64,000 nt of DNA from Mycobacterium lacus (GTDB lineage Bacteria > Actinomycetota > Actinomycetes > Mycobacteriales > Mycobacteriaceae), in contig NZ_AP022581.1 of the NCBI RefSeq assembly GCF_010731535.1, forward strand, positions 1-64,000, read 5' to 3'. The position numbers were made by a program, and so were the translations under genes. Positions 1-9,416 of the stretch are shown one piece after another. The notes under the pieces were generated by a model, which was given only the letters and a program-made list of their open reading frames with translations, had not been told where the DNA came from and searched no databases. Within the stretch, counting starts at the first letter, position 1. Every line of letters begins with the position of its first letter.

Positions 1-904
1 TATGCCGTCACCGGTGTTGGCTTTGGCGCCGACGGTCCACTCGGTGGTGATGGGCGCGCTGGTATTTCACCCGCATCTGTTCGTTGTGTTCGAAGCCGCC
101 GCAGAATGGGATCACGCCGCGCCGGGCCGGATGAGCTGCGGCTCAGCGGATTCGGGTGCGGTGGTATCGCGGACGTAGACGCCGCGCACGACAGGCCCGT
201 TGGGGCCGTCCTCGACGTAAGGTCGGTGAGCGCGGTGTTCAACCTCACCGGAACGCCGGCTCGCTGTAGCCCGATCCGCAGTGGTCCGATGAGGGCTCGG
301 CCCATGCCGACGAGGTTCTTGCCGGTGGACTTCGCCCACATCGTCCGGGCGCCGACCCGCAGGCTGCGCAGCTCACCCGCGGGTGGCGCTTCAGCTGGTT
401 GAGACGCACGTAGTCCTGTTGCATCACAACGACGTTGAGCGGCACCTTGCCATAGGCGGGTTCGAGCCCGGCTTCATCGACACCAAGTTTGCGCGCGTTG
501 AACGGCTTTGGCTCGATCGAACGGCCGCGGGGGCGCCCACCCGGCGCCTCGGGATAGTAGTCGGAATAGCCTGGCACAGCACATCTTCAAGGGCGTGTGC
601 TTCAGCACGAAGGACAACATCTCGGGGCCGCGGTCGAGGTAGGCGTCGATGCGTTCCGGCGCGACGACATCGCCGACGATGCCGTGCAGGTAGGCGCGGG
701 CCTCGAAGTGTCTTTCACCCGGCGGCGCTTGAGCACCTCGTTGTTGGGAATCAGACGCCGCCGCCCGGCGCGCGGTCGACCCGCCGTAGTGCTCAGCCTT
801 CTCGACCACTACTGTCGAGAGGCCTCGGTGTGCGCGGTCAAAGCAGCCACCATGCCGGCGGCGCCGCTGCCGGCCACGACGACGTCGTACTCCTGCGCTG
901 TCAT
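1..904 (-). pseudogene. kstD: 3-ketosteroid delta1-dehydrogenase KstD, 5' part, frameshifted
   Basis: FAD-dependent enzyme that introduces the 1,2 double bond into ring A of 3-ketosteroids, the step that with KshA opens ring B. The ATG is at 904 and the first residues read MTAQEYDVVVAGSGAAGMVA, an FAD-binding GxGxxG fold. The frame then breaks. Matching pieces continue in other frames: VVEKAEHYGGSTA (about 820-770), GYSDYYPEAPGG (about 575-540), LEPAYGKVPLNVVVMQQDYV (about 475-415) and YVRDTTAPESAEP (about 175-135). At least four indels separate them. The family is about 560 residues, so the 3' part lies left of the window. It is divergent from hsaE across a KstR box. Either a true pseudogene or sequence error; the shared clustering of errors favours the latter. 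Confidence 0.85.
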
Positions 905-905
905 G

Positions 906-919
906 TAGAACACGTTATA
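906..919. promoter_or_regulatory. KstR operator between kstD and hsaE
   Basis: The sequence TAGAACACGTTATA is a near-perfect KstR palindrome (consensus TAGAACnnGTTCTA). It begins 2 bases upstream of the kstD start and 56 bases before the hsaE start, so it can repress both divergent units until a cholesterol-derived CoA thioester releases the TetR-type repressor KstR. Confidence 0.8.
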
Positions 920-974
920 GAATTGCCCGGGTCAGGCGCTACTGACCCGGTCACACGGACGAGGGACTTCGGTA

Positions 975-1745
975 ATGCTCACTGTTGCCACCCGTGACGA
1001 GCTGGCCGCCGACTTGGCTCAGGCCGAGCGGAGCCGCGAGCCGATCGCCCGCTGACCGCCGCCTACCCGATATCGACGTCGTCGACGCCTACGAGATCCA
1101 GCTGATCAACATCCGTCAGCGGGTCGCCGAGGCCCGGGTGGTGGGCCACAAGGTGGGGCTGTCGTCGAAGGTGATGCAGCAGTTGATGGGTGTCGACGAG
1201 CCTGACTACGGGCATCTGCTCGACGAGATGCGGGTGTTCGAACAGCCCGGTGAAGGCGGAGAATTACCTGTCTCCGCGGGTGGAGGTCGAGGTGGGCTTC
1301 ATCCTGGCCGCGGACCTGCCGGTGCCGACTGCACCGACGACGACGTGTGGCGGGAACCGAAGCCCTGGTCCCGGCGATCGAGCTGATCGACACCAGGATC
1401 GCCGACTGGAAGATCGCGATATGCGACACCATCGCCGACAACGCCTCGTCGGCCGGCTTCGTGCTCGGTGCGGCCCGGGTGTCGCCGGCAGATATCGACG
1501 TCAAGGCGATCGACGCGACCCTGACCCGCAACGGTGAGGTGGTCGCCGAGGGCCGCAGCGACGCGGTACTGGGCGGTCACCGCGGTGGCGTGGCTGGCCC
1601 GCAAGGTGGAAGCTTCGGGGTGCGCCTGCGAAAAGGCGACATCGTGTTGCCGGGGTCATGCACGTTTGCGGTCGAAGCGCGGGCGGGGGACGAGTTCGTC
1701 GCCGACTTCACGGGCCTGGGTTCGGTTCGGTTGTCGTTCGAATAA
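975..1745 (+). pseudogene. hsaE: 2-hydroxypenta-2,4-dienoate hydratase HsaE, frameshifted
   Basis: Hydrates the dienoate released by HsaD from the cleaved steroid ring A to 4-hydroxy-2-oxoacid, feeding HsaF. ATG at 975 gives MLTVATRDELAADLAQAERS, then a stop appears because a C is missing near 1050. Recognisable hydratase sequence continues in shifted frames: DAYEIQLINIRQRVAE, VGHKVGLSSKVMQQLMGVDE, YLSPRVEVEVGFIL, ALVPAIELIDTRIADWKIA, and finally FVADFTGLGSVRLSFE ending at the TAA at 1743-1745. I count about five indels in 770 bases. Length agrees with the family (about 260 residues) if they are repaired. It heads the hsaE-hsaG-hsaF unit under the KstR box at 906. Confidence 0.85.
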
Positions 1746-1755
1746 AGAGAACAGG

Positions 1756-1912
1756 GCGATCGCAAGCGCGGCGAAGCCAGGCGCAGCAGGTCGCGACCAT
1801 AGGTAGGAGCGATCGCAAGCGCGGCGAAGCCAGGCGCAGCGGGTCGCGACCATAAGGTAAGCGATCGCAAGCGCGGCGAAGCCGGGCGCAGCGGTCGCAC
1901 TTATAGGTGAGA
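1756..1912. repeat. Three-copy 52-53 bp MIRU-like tandem repeat
   Basis: Three direct copies begin with GCGATCGCAAGCGCGGCGAA at 1756, 1809 and 1861 and differ by a few bases (CCAGG/CCGGG; AGGTC/GGGTC). They fill the hsaE-hsaG gap, and the last copy ends just before the hsaG start. Intercistronic position and sequence resemble the mycobacterial interspersed repetitive units (MIRU). The copy number is likely variable between strains, which is inference. Confidence 0.85.
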
Positions 1913-1919
1913 GCGTTCA

Positions 1920-2827
1920 ATGCCGTCCAAGGCAAGCGTGGCCATTGTCGGTTCGGGAAATATCAGCACCGACCTGCTGTACAAGCTGCGCCGATCGGGT
2001 GGCTCCAACCGCGCTGGATGGTGGGCATCGACCCGGAAAGCGAAGGGTTGGCGCGCGCGGCCAAGCTGGGTTTGGAGACCACCTACAAGGGGGTGGACTG
2101 GCTGCTGGAGCAACCCGAGAAGCCCGACCTGGTATTCGAGGCAACCAGCGCCTACGTGCACAAGGACGCGGCGCCGAAGTATGCGGCCGCGGGGATCCGG
2201 GCCATCGACCTGACGCCGGCCGCGGTGGGTCCGGCGGTGATTCCCCCGGCGAACCTGCGCGAGCATCTGCACGCACCGAACGTGAACATGATCACCTGCG
2301 GGGGACAGGCGACGATTCCCATCGTGTATGCGGTTTCTCGGGTGGTGACCGTTCCGTACGCCGAAATCGTCGCGTCGGTGGCCTCCGTATCGGCTGGCCC
2401 CGGGACCCGCGCCAATATCGACGAGTTCACCAAGACCACGGCGCGCGGGGTGGAGACCATTGGCGGGGCCGCGCAAGGCGATCATCATCTTGAATCCCGC
2501 CGAACCGCCGATGATCATGCGCGACACCATCTTCTGCGCCATTCCCGAGGATGCCGACCGCGCGGCGATCGCGGCGTCGATTCACCAGGTGGTGGCCGAG
2601 GTGCAGACCTATGTGCCGGGATACCGGCTGCTCAACGAGCCGCAGTTCGATGAGCCGTCGCTCAACTCGGTGGACGGGCCGTGGTCACTACGTTCGTCGA
2701 GGTGGAGGGTGCTGGAGATTACCTACCGCCGTATGCGGGCAACCTCGACATCATGACCGCGGCGGCCACCAAGGTCGGCGAGGAGATCGCCAAGGAGATG
2801 CTTGCGGTCACGGGAGGCGCGCGATGA
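1920..2827 (+). pseudogene. hsaG: Acylating propanal/acetaldehyde dehydrogenase HsaG, frameshifted
   Basis: Oxidises the aldehyde released by HsaF to propionyl- or acetyl-CoA; the two enzymes form a channeling complex. ATG at 1920 gives [20 protein letters not shown], the NAD-binding start of the family. One base is lost near 2005 and the frame shifts. The body is clear: [55 protein letters not shown] (containing the nucleophile Cys), [20 protein letters not shown], then after a second break [20 protein letters not shown] and, after a third, the stop at 2825-2827. Its stop overlaps the hsaF start (ATGA), a sign of translational coupling. Confidence 0.85.
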
Positions 2828-3835
2828 GTGACAGTATTTGGGACGTTCGCATTACCGACACGTCGCTGCGCGACGGCTCGCACCACAAACGCCATCAGTT
2901 CACCAAGGATGAGGTCGGAGCGATCGTGGCGGCGCTGGATGCCGCCGGGTGCCCGTGATCGAGGTGACCCACGGCGACGGCCTGGGCGGCTCGTCGTTCA
3001 ATTACGGCTTCTCCAAGACCCCCGAGCAGGAACTGATCAAGCTTGCGGCTCAGACCGCCAAAGAGGCGGATCGCGTTCCTGATGCTGCCCGGGTGGGCAC
3101 CAGGAGGACATCAAGGAAGCGCAGGACAATGGCGGGTCGATCTGCCGGATCGCCACCCACTGCACCGAGGCCGACGTGTCGATCCAGCACTTCGGGCTGG
3201 CTCGCGAGCTGGGGCTGGAGACCGTCGGGTTTTGATGATGGCGCACACCGTCGCGCCGGAGCTAAGCCCAGGCGCGCATCATGGCCGACGCCGGTTGCCA
3301 GTGCGTCTATGTCGTCGACTCGGCGGGAGCCCTCGTTCTCGACGGCGTGGCCGACCGGGTGTCGGCGCTGGTCGCCGAGCTCGGCGACGACGCCCAAGTG
3401 GGTTTCCACGGGCACGAGAACCTCGGGCTGGGGTGGCCAACTCGGTGGAGGCCGTGCGCGCGGCGCCAAGCAGATCGACGGGTCCTGCCGCCGCTTCGGC
3501 GCCGGCGCGGCAACGCGCCGGTCGAGGCGCTGATCGGGGTGTTCGACAAGATCGGCGTCAAGACCGGCATCGACTTCTTCGACATCGCCGATGCCGCCGA
3601 GGACGTAGTGCGCCCGGCCATGCCCGCCGAATGCCTGCTCGACCGCAACGCGTTGATCATGGGCTACTCCGGGGTCTACTCCAGCTTCCTCAAACACGCC
3701 GTTCGCCAGTCCGAACGCTACGGTGTGCCGGCGCATCAACTGTTGCACCGGGCGGGCCAGCGCAAGCTCATCGGCGGCCAGGAAGACCAACTCATCGACA
3801 TTGCCCTGGAAATCAAACGCGAGCAAAGCCGGTAG
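2824..3835 (+). pseudogene. hsaF: 4-hydroxy-2-oxovalerate/oxohexanoate aldolase HsaF, frameshifted
   Basis: Mn-dependent aldolase that splits 4-hydroxy-2-oxohexanoate into pyruvate and propanal, passing the aldehyde to HsaG. The N-terminus is intact: [20 protein letters not shown], with the metal-site Asp of [10 protein letters not shown]. Breaks occur near 2951, 3066, 3110, 3235 and 3430. The C-terminal third ([20 protein letters not shown] to [18 protein letters not shown]) is uninterrupted and ends at 3833-3835. Repaired length of about 335 residues fits the family. Third gene of the hsaEGF unit. Confidence 0.85.
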
Positions 3836-3977
3836 GCCATTACGCGTTAACGAGGCCGTTAATTATTCGGCGGCGACGCTCTCCGAATTATTTTGACGGA
3901 TTTGGCGGAAATCGAGTTAGTCCGCCGGTCCTGTTCTAGCGTTTGTCGTGGGGCCCTCCCGGGTAAGGACGGGTGTC
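3836..3977 (+). promoter_or_regulatory. AT-rich leader of the PPE-MPTR gene with inverted repeats
   Basis: The gap before the PPE gene is unusually AT-rich. It holds a perfect 6-bp inverted repeat with a 4-base loop (TTAACG at 3847-3852, CGTTAA at 3857-3862), an imperfect AATTATTCGG / CCGAATTATT pair at 3861-3892, and only a half KstR-like site (TGTTCTAG at 3932-3939). A promoter here is likely; an actual KstR operator is doubtful. Confidence 0.4.
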
Positions 3978-5717
3978 ATGAACTACTCAGTGTTGCCGCC
4001 GGAGATTAATTCGTTGCGAATGTTCACGGGCGCGGGTTCGGCGCCGATGTTGGCGGCCGCGGCGGCCTGGGACGGGTTGGCGTCGGAGTTGGGGTTGGCG
4101 GCGTCGTCGTTCTCTTCGGTGACCTCGGGCCTGGCGGGTCAGTGGTGGCAGGGTGCGGCGTCGGCGGCGATGACCGCGGCCGCGGCGCCGTATGCGGGTT
4201 TTGAGCGGCGGCGGCCCAAGCGCAGGGGGCGGCTGCCCAGGCTAAGGCGGTGGCCAGCGCGTTCGAGGCGGCGCGGGCGGCGATGGTCCATCCGTTGCTG
4301 GTGGCGGCCAACCGCAATGCGTTCGTGCACTTGGTGCTGTCGAATCTGTTCGGGTTCAACGCGCCGGCGATCGCTGCTGAGGGCCTGTATGAGGAGATGT
4401 GGGCTGCCGATGTGGCCGCGATGGTGGGGTATCACGGTGGGGCGTCGTCGGCGGCGGCGGCGTTGACGCCGTGGGGGCAAGTGCTGCAGGCGCTGCCCAG
4501 CCTGGGTATCGGCAACATCGGCGCTTCCAACCTGGGCAGCGGCAATAAGGGTGACTTCAATGTCGGCAGTGGCAACATCGGCAATGAAAACCTGGGCGGG
4601 GGAAACATCGGCAACGGAAACCTGGGCAGCGGCAACGTCGGCGACTCCAATTGGGGCGCCGGAAACACCGGCAACGCCAACTGGGGCAGCGGCAATGGAC
4701 GTATCGGTGTTCCGAGCAGTGGAAACTTCGGCGACGGAAACCTCGGTAATAACAACGTCGGAAGCGGGAACACGGGCAACTCAACACCGGCTTCGGCAAT
4801 ACCGGCAGCGGCAACGTCGGCGCCGGAAACAGCGGTGATGGCAACCAGGGTCTCGGAAATACCGGCAACTTAAACCGGGGCTTCGGCAACAACGGTATCG
4901 GCAACATTGGCTTTGGGAATACCGGTAACAACAACTTCGGTATCGGGCTTACTGGCAACGGTCAGATGGGCATCGGCCTGCTGAACTCGGGCAGCGGGAA
5001 CATCGGTTTGTTCAACTCGGGCACCGGGAATGTCGGCTTCTTCAACTCCGGCGACCACAACGTGGGTATCGGCAACTCGAACAGCGCAAACGTAGGTATC
5101 GGAAATTCCGGGGCCCCATTGGGCGGCTTCCTGGCGGGCCATAACACGGGCTTTGGGAATTCGGGTGGCCTCAACACCGGCATAGGAAATGGTGGCACCC
5201 TTAACACCGGCGCGGGAAATGGTGGCGCGATAAACTTCGGCTTCGGGAACTCGGGCACGGTCAACGCGGGCAGCTTCAACTCGGGTCTGGTCAACACGGG
5301 CAACTTCAACTCGGGCACCCTCAACACCGGCGACTTCAACTCGGGCGCGATCAACACCGGCTGGGCGAACTCGGGCAACATCAACACCGGCATCTTCAAC
5401 GCGGGCACCCTCAATACCGGTATCGGGCTTATCGGTACCGCGGCCGGCCCGAACTCGGGCTTCGGCAACATCGGCACCAGCAGCTCGGGCTTCTTCAACA
5501 CAGGCAACGCAAGCTCGGGCTTCAAAACGAGGGCTCGAGCACCTCGGGCCTGTTGCACTCGGCCAGTGCGGCTGCCTCGGCGGGCATCGGCAACCGGGGA
5601 GTTAACGACGCGGGAATCGGACTCTTGGGCCCGATGAGTACCGGCTTCTACAACTCGGGCGCGCGCACCTCGGGCGGCTTCAACCAGACTGCCGACCAGT
5701 CCGGCTTCGGACACTGA
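3978..5717 (+). pseudogene. PPE-MPTR family protein (PPE62-like), frameshifted
   Basis: Exported surface protein of mycobacteria. ATG at 3978 gives [20 protein letters not shown], with the PPE motif at residues 7-9 and the WWQG motif following at about residue 56. After the roughly 180-residue PPE domain come dozens of NxGxGN repeats (for example [16 protein letters not shown]), the MPTR signature. Single-base breaks near 4199, 4781 and 5525 split it. The reconstructed end is GGFNQTADQSGFGH at 5717, giving about 580 codons. Position directly after hsaF matches M. tuberculosis PPE62, which is reported to bind haem. Function here is inferred from that resemblance only. Confidence 0.8.
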
Positions 5718-5817
5718 CGCCGGTACCGAGATCAGCCGCTCGGCGTGGCGAGATGAGCAGGCTTCGTCCTTGATGGCCGCGATCGACGCGCGCGGATGTT
5801 CGCCATTGACTCAAAAC

Positions 5818-5832
5818 AGGAACACGTTCTAG
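5818..5832. promoter_or_regulatory. KstR operator upstream of the Rv3531c-like gene
   Basis: AGGAACACGTTCTAG matches the KstR consensus with one outer mismatch. It lies 11 bases before the GTG start at 5843, overlapping the likely promoter. Confidence 0.75.
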
Positions 5833-5842
5833 CGTCGAGGGC

Positions 5843-6964
5843 GTGTTCGCTAGTCCGCTGACCGAGGCGATCGCGGAGGCCGAGAGCTGGTGGCCGCCGC
5901 GCCGCACATCGAGACCGAGGCCGACCTGCTCGAGGGACTGCAGTACCTGGCCGGCTGCATCGCGGGCTGTGTGCACCTGGCGTTCGACTACGAGCGCGAC
6001 CACCCTATCCTGCAGTCGGGCACCGGGCCGTTCACCAAGATGGGCCTGGATAACCCCGACACCCTCTACTCGGCACCCGGGTGCACGCCGACCGCGACTA
6101 CGTAGTAACCGGCGGCGCGGCACCACCGACCTGAGTTTCCAGGTGCTCGGCGGCGAGTACACCGACGACCACGTGCCCGTCAGCCAGGCCGCATTCGACG
6201 ACCGGGAACTCGAGATCGCCGCCGACGGCAGCTTCGAGTGGCGGCTGCGGCCGACCAGCCCCGGGCAGCTGGTGATCCGCGAGGTGTACGGCGACTGGTC
6301 CCAGCAGCGCGGCACGCTGGCCATCTCGAGGCTGGACACCGCCGGCACCGCGCCGCCACCCCTGACCCGCGAGACCATCGAAAAGCGCTACGCCACAGCG
6401 GGATCCCAACTGGTGAGCCGGGTGAAGACCTGGCTGCAGTTCCCGCAGTGGTTCTATCTCAACATCCCGGTCAACACCATGGTGGCGCCCCGGCTGACCC
6501 CCGGCGGGTTGGCGACCCAGTACTCGTCGGCCGGGCATTTCGAGCTGCGGCCCGATCAGGCGCTGGTGGTCACGATCCCGGTCAGCGATGCCCCGTACCT
6601 CGGTTTCCAGCTGGGCAGCATGTGGTATATCTCGATGGACTACATCAACCATCAGACCTCGCTGAACAACACCCAGGCCCAAGCGGATCCGGACGGCAAG
6701 GTTCGCATCGTCGTCGCCGACCAGAACCCGGGTGTGACCAATTGGGTCGAGACCCTGGGCCACCGGCGGGGTTTCCTTCAGTTCCGCTGGCAGCGGGTGT
6801 CGCGGCAGCTCACCGAGGCCGACGGGCCCACCGTCGAACTGGTCGACTTCGACGCGATCCCGGCCGCGCTGCCGTATTTCCAGCACAACAAGATTTCGGA
6901 GGACGATTGGCGTGCGCGAATTGCTTTGCGCCAGAGGCAAATCGCGGCCAGGATGCTGGGGTGA
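5843..6964 (+). pseudogene. DUF1214-type conserved protein (Rv3531c-like), locally frameshifted
   Basis: Conserved KstR-regulon protein of unknown reaction, about 373 residues. GTG at 5843 begins MFASPLTEAIAEAE. A missing base near 5888 moves the frame to LVAAAPHIETEADLLEGLQY, and further losses near 6068 and 6112 restore it. From about 6120 to the TGA at 6962-6964 the frame is clean: FQVLGGEYTDDHVPVSQ, WFYLNIPVNTMVAPRLTPGG, LGFQLGSMWYISMDYINHQ. The latter blocks are typical of the DUF1214/DUF1254 region. The stop overlaps the next gene's GTG (GTGA). Co-regulation suggests a role in steroid catabolism, not a proven one. Confidence 0.75.
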
Positions 6965-7758
6965 CCAAGATGCTCAATGAAAAGGTGGTCGTCATCAGCG
7001 GTGTCGGCCCGGGCCTGGGGACGACGCTCGCGCACCGTTGCGCGCGCGACGGCGCCGATTTGGTGCTGGCCGCCCGCACCGCAGAACGGTTGGACGACGT
7101 CGCCAAGCAGATCATCGACACCGGGCGGCGGGCAGTGGCCGTGCCCACCGACATCATCGACGACGGCGATGTGAACAACCTCGTGGCGGCCACGCTGGCG
7201 GCCTACGGCAAGGTCGATGTGCTGATCAACAATGCGTTCCGGGTGCCTTCGATGAAACCCTTGGCCAACACCACGTTTCAGCACATCCGCGAAGCCATAG
7301 AGCTCAGCGTGCTGGGGGCGCTGCGACTCATCCAAGCCTTTGCGCCCGCACTGGCCGAGTCGCAGGGCTCAATCGTCAACGTCAACTCCATGGTGATCCG
7401 GCACTCGCAACCCAAATACGGCGCCTACAAGATGGCCAAGTCGGCGCTGCTGGCCATGTCGCAGTCGCTGGCCACTGAACTCGGGGAGAAGGGCATCCGC
7501 GTCAATTCCGTTGCACCTGGCTATATCTGGGGCGACACGCTCAAGGGCTACTTCGAGCATCAGGCCGGCAAGTATGGCACCACGGTGGAGCAGATCTATG
7601 CGGCCACCGCGGCGAACTCCGACCTCAAACGACTGCCCACCGAGGACGAGGTGGCGTCGGCGATTCTCTTCATGGCCAGCGACCTGGCCAGCGGGATCAC
7701 CGGGCAAACCCTGGACGTCAACTGCGGGAGTACCACAGCTGATGTCCGAGCGCACTGA
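6961..7758 (+). CDS. Short-chain dehydrogenase/reductase (Rv3530c-like)
   Basis: NAD(P)-dependent SDR of 265 residues. The cofactor loop reads SGVGPGLG (a variant of TGxxxGxG, with Ser for Thr), followed by the NNA motif in INNAFRVPS. The catalytic Ser is in NVNSMVI and the YxxxK motif is YKMAK. The C-terminal ITGQTLDVNCG block is typical of classical SDRs. The GTG start at 6961 overlaps the stop of the upstream DUF1214 gene, so the two are translationally coupled and probably belong to the KstR unit starting at 5843. The substrate is presumably a hydroxysteroid or hydroxyacyl-CoA; this is inference. Confidence 0.85.
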   Translation: MTKMLNEKVVVISGVGPGLGTTLAHRCARDGADLVLAARTAERLDDVAKQIIDTGRRAVAVPTDIIDDGDVNNLVAATLAAYGKVDVLINNAFRVPSMKPLANTTFQHIREAIELSVLGALRLIQAFAPALAESQGSIVNVNSMVIRHSQPKYGAYKMAKSALLAMSQSLATELGEKGIRVNSVAPGYIWGDTLKGYFEHQAGKYGTTVEQIYAATAANSDLKRLPTEDEVASAILFMASDLASGITGQTLDVNCGSTTADVRAH

Positions 7759-8884
7759 CGTCGGCACGGTCGACGAGCTGCACATCGGCGTCCAAGCTGG
7801 TGGGGCTCGACGACTTCGGCACCGACGACGACAACTATCGCGAGGCGCTAGGTGTGCTGCTGGACTCCTACCGGCATGAGGCCGGACTGACCGTGTTGGG
7901 CAGCAAGATGAACCGGTTCTTCCTGCGCGGCGCGCTGGTCGCCAGGCTGCTGTCGGAGGCCGCGTGGAAGCAATACCCGCAGCACGCCGACGTCGCCATC
8001 GAACGGCCGATCTTCGTCACCGGCCTGGTGCGCACCGGCACCACCGCGCTGCACCGGCTACTGGGCGCCGACCCGGCCCATCAGGGCCTGCACATGTGGC
8101 TCGCCGAGTTTCCGCAGCCGCGGCCACCGCGCGACACCTGGGCATCAAACCCGTTGTATCGCCAACTGGATGCGCAATTCACCCAGCACCACGCCGAGAA
8201 CCCCGGGTACACCGGTCTGCATTTCATGGCCGCTTACGAGCTGGAGGAGTGCTGGCAGCTGCTGCGGCAGTCGCTGCATTCGGTGTCCTACGAGACCCTG
8301 GCCCACCTGCCCAGCTACGCCGCGTGGTTGTCGAGGCAGGACTGGACGCCGTCGTATCGGCGACACCGCCGCAACCTGCAGCTGATCGGTCTGAACGACG
8401 CCGAAAAACGTTGGGTACTCAAGAACCCCAGCCACCTGTTTGCGCTGGACGCGCTGATGGCGACGTATCCCGATGCGCTGGTGATACAGACGCACCGGCC
8501 GGTCGAGACGATCATGGCCTCGATGTGCTCGCTGGCTGCCCACACCACCGAGGGGTGGTCGACGACCTTCGTCGGCGCCCAGATCGGCGCCGACGCAATG
8601 GAAACCTGGTCACGCGGCCTGCAGCGATTCAACACCGCACGCGCCAAATACGATGCGGCCCAGTTCTACGACGTGGACTACCGCGATTTGATCGCCGATC
8701 CGCTTGCCGCGGTGGCCGACCTCTACCGGCATTTCGGCCTGACGCTGACCGAGGAGGTTCGACGGGCCATGGCGAAGGCGCACGCCGAGAGCAAGACCGG
8801 CGCGCGGGCACCGAAGCATACGTATTCGCTCGCCGACTATGGGCTAACGGCCGAGGCGGTCAGGAGCGGTTCGCCGGGCTGTGA
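7742..8884 (+). pseudogene. Sulfotransferase-like protein (Rv3529c-like), frameshifted twice
   Basis: P-loop sulfotransferase family protein. The 5'-phosphosulfate loop appears as FVTGLVRTGTTALHRLLG and the PAPS 3'-phosphate region near ALVIQTHRPVETIMASMCSL. The natural start is ATG at 7742, inside the end of the SDR gene (17-base overlap). An extra base near 7786 shifts the frame so that an uninterrupted reading only begins at 7800. A missing G near 8863 (AGGAGC for AGGGAGC) bypasses the expected TGA at 8882-8884 and makes the frame run on to 9086 with a nonsense tail. Repaired length is about 380 residues. Last gene of the KstR-linked + strand run. Confidence 0.8.
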
Positions 8885-8967
8885 TTGGTCTCAGCTGTCA
8901 CGCGCGTCTCTGCGTTGGTGGCCAAATTGTGTGCCCGTCCGCAGAGATACCGGTGTGGCGGATGTGA

Positions 8968-9411
8968 TCAGTCCCCGATTGGGTATTCCAGGTAGCCCTC
9001 CGCGACCGCGTGTTCGATGCTGTCGGTCAGCCGCGGGCAGGCCTTGGTGCGCGCGGTGTTCCCGCCCAACGCACGCACCTCGGTGAAATACGCGCAGCGT
9101 TGCGAGGCGTCGGCGTTCCATTGCACGGCGGTGTGTCCCGGCCCCAGCCTCCTGACGGCCACCGTGACGTGGCAGAAGCGGCAGTCCACCGGTTTCAGGC
9201 CGGACGTCAGGTAATGGTCGCGGTCGGCGCGGCTGGCCTCCCGTATCGCGGCGGCGCGTTGCGGGTCGTCGGCGAAATCCCTTGATTTCGACCAGGTTCC
9301 AGATCCGCCGTGGCGGGGGGACGCATCATCGTGATCGTGATGGTCACCGTGCAACAGCAGCATCGATCGGGCTAGCCGATCGACGTCTGGGACCTCGTCG
9401 GACGGGCTCAT
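8968..9411 (-). CDS. Small Cys/His-rich conserved protein downstream of kshA (Rv3527-like)
   Basis: A 147-residue protein of unknown function starting 6 bases after the kshA stop on the same strand. It has an acidic His-rich stretch near residues 20-30 (LHGDHHDHDDAS), a CRFCHV motif near residue 77 and two further cysteines near 108 and 124. This suggests metal binding. No membrane segment or signal peptide is evident. The kshA-linked position is conserved in M. tuberculosis (Rv3526-Rv3527). A role in assembling or protecting the KshA Rieske centre is a speculation that the sequence neither proves nor excludes. Confidence 0.8.
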   Translation of the reverse strand: MSPSDEVPDVDRLARSMLLLHGDHHDHDDASPRHGGSGTWSKSRDFADDPQRAAAIREASRADRDHYLTSGLKPVDCRFCHVTVAVRRLGPGHTAVQWNADASQRCAYFTEVRALGGNTARTKACPRLTDSIEHAVAEGYLEYPIGD

Positions 9412-9416
9412 GTCCG

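Noticed and set aside
1756..1912. CRISPR array
   Set aside because: Copies are directly adjacent with no unique spacers and the unit is not palindromic; it is a tandem repeat.
3932..3939. Possible KstR operator before the PPE gene
   Set aside because: Only the right half-site TGTTCTAG is present; the left half does not match.
6238..6960. Upstream extension of the SDR frame at 6961
   Set aside because: Composition is that of an off-frame translation of the DUF1214 gene, which is real over the same bases; the SDR starts at the GTG in the GTGA overlap.
8889..8961. Terminator between the sulfotransferase-like gene and the Rv3527-like gene
   Set aside because: Only a short GTCTCTGCG / CGCAGAGATAC pairing with a long loop; too weak to call.
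8885..9086. C-terminal extension of the sulfotransferase-like protein
   Set aside because: It results from the lost base near 8863; homologous sequence ends at the TGA at 8882-8884.
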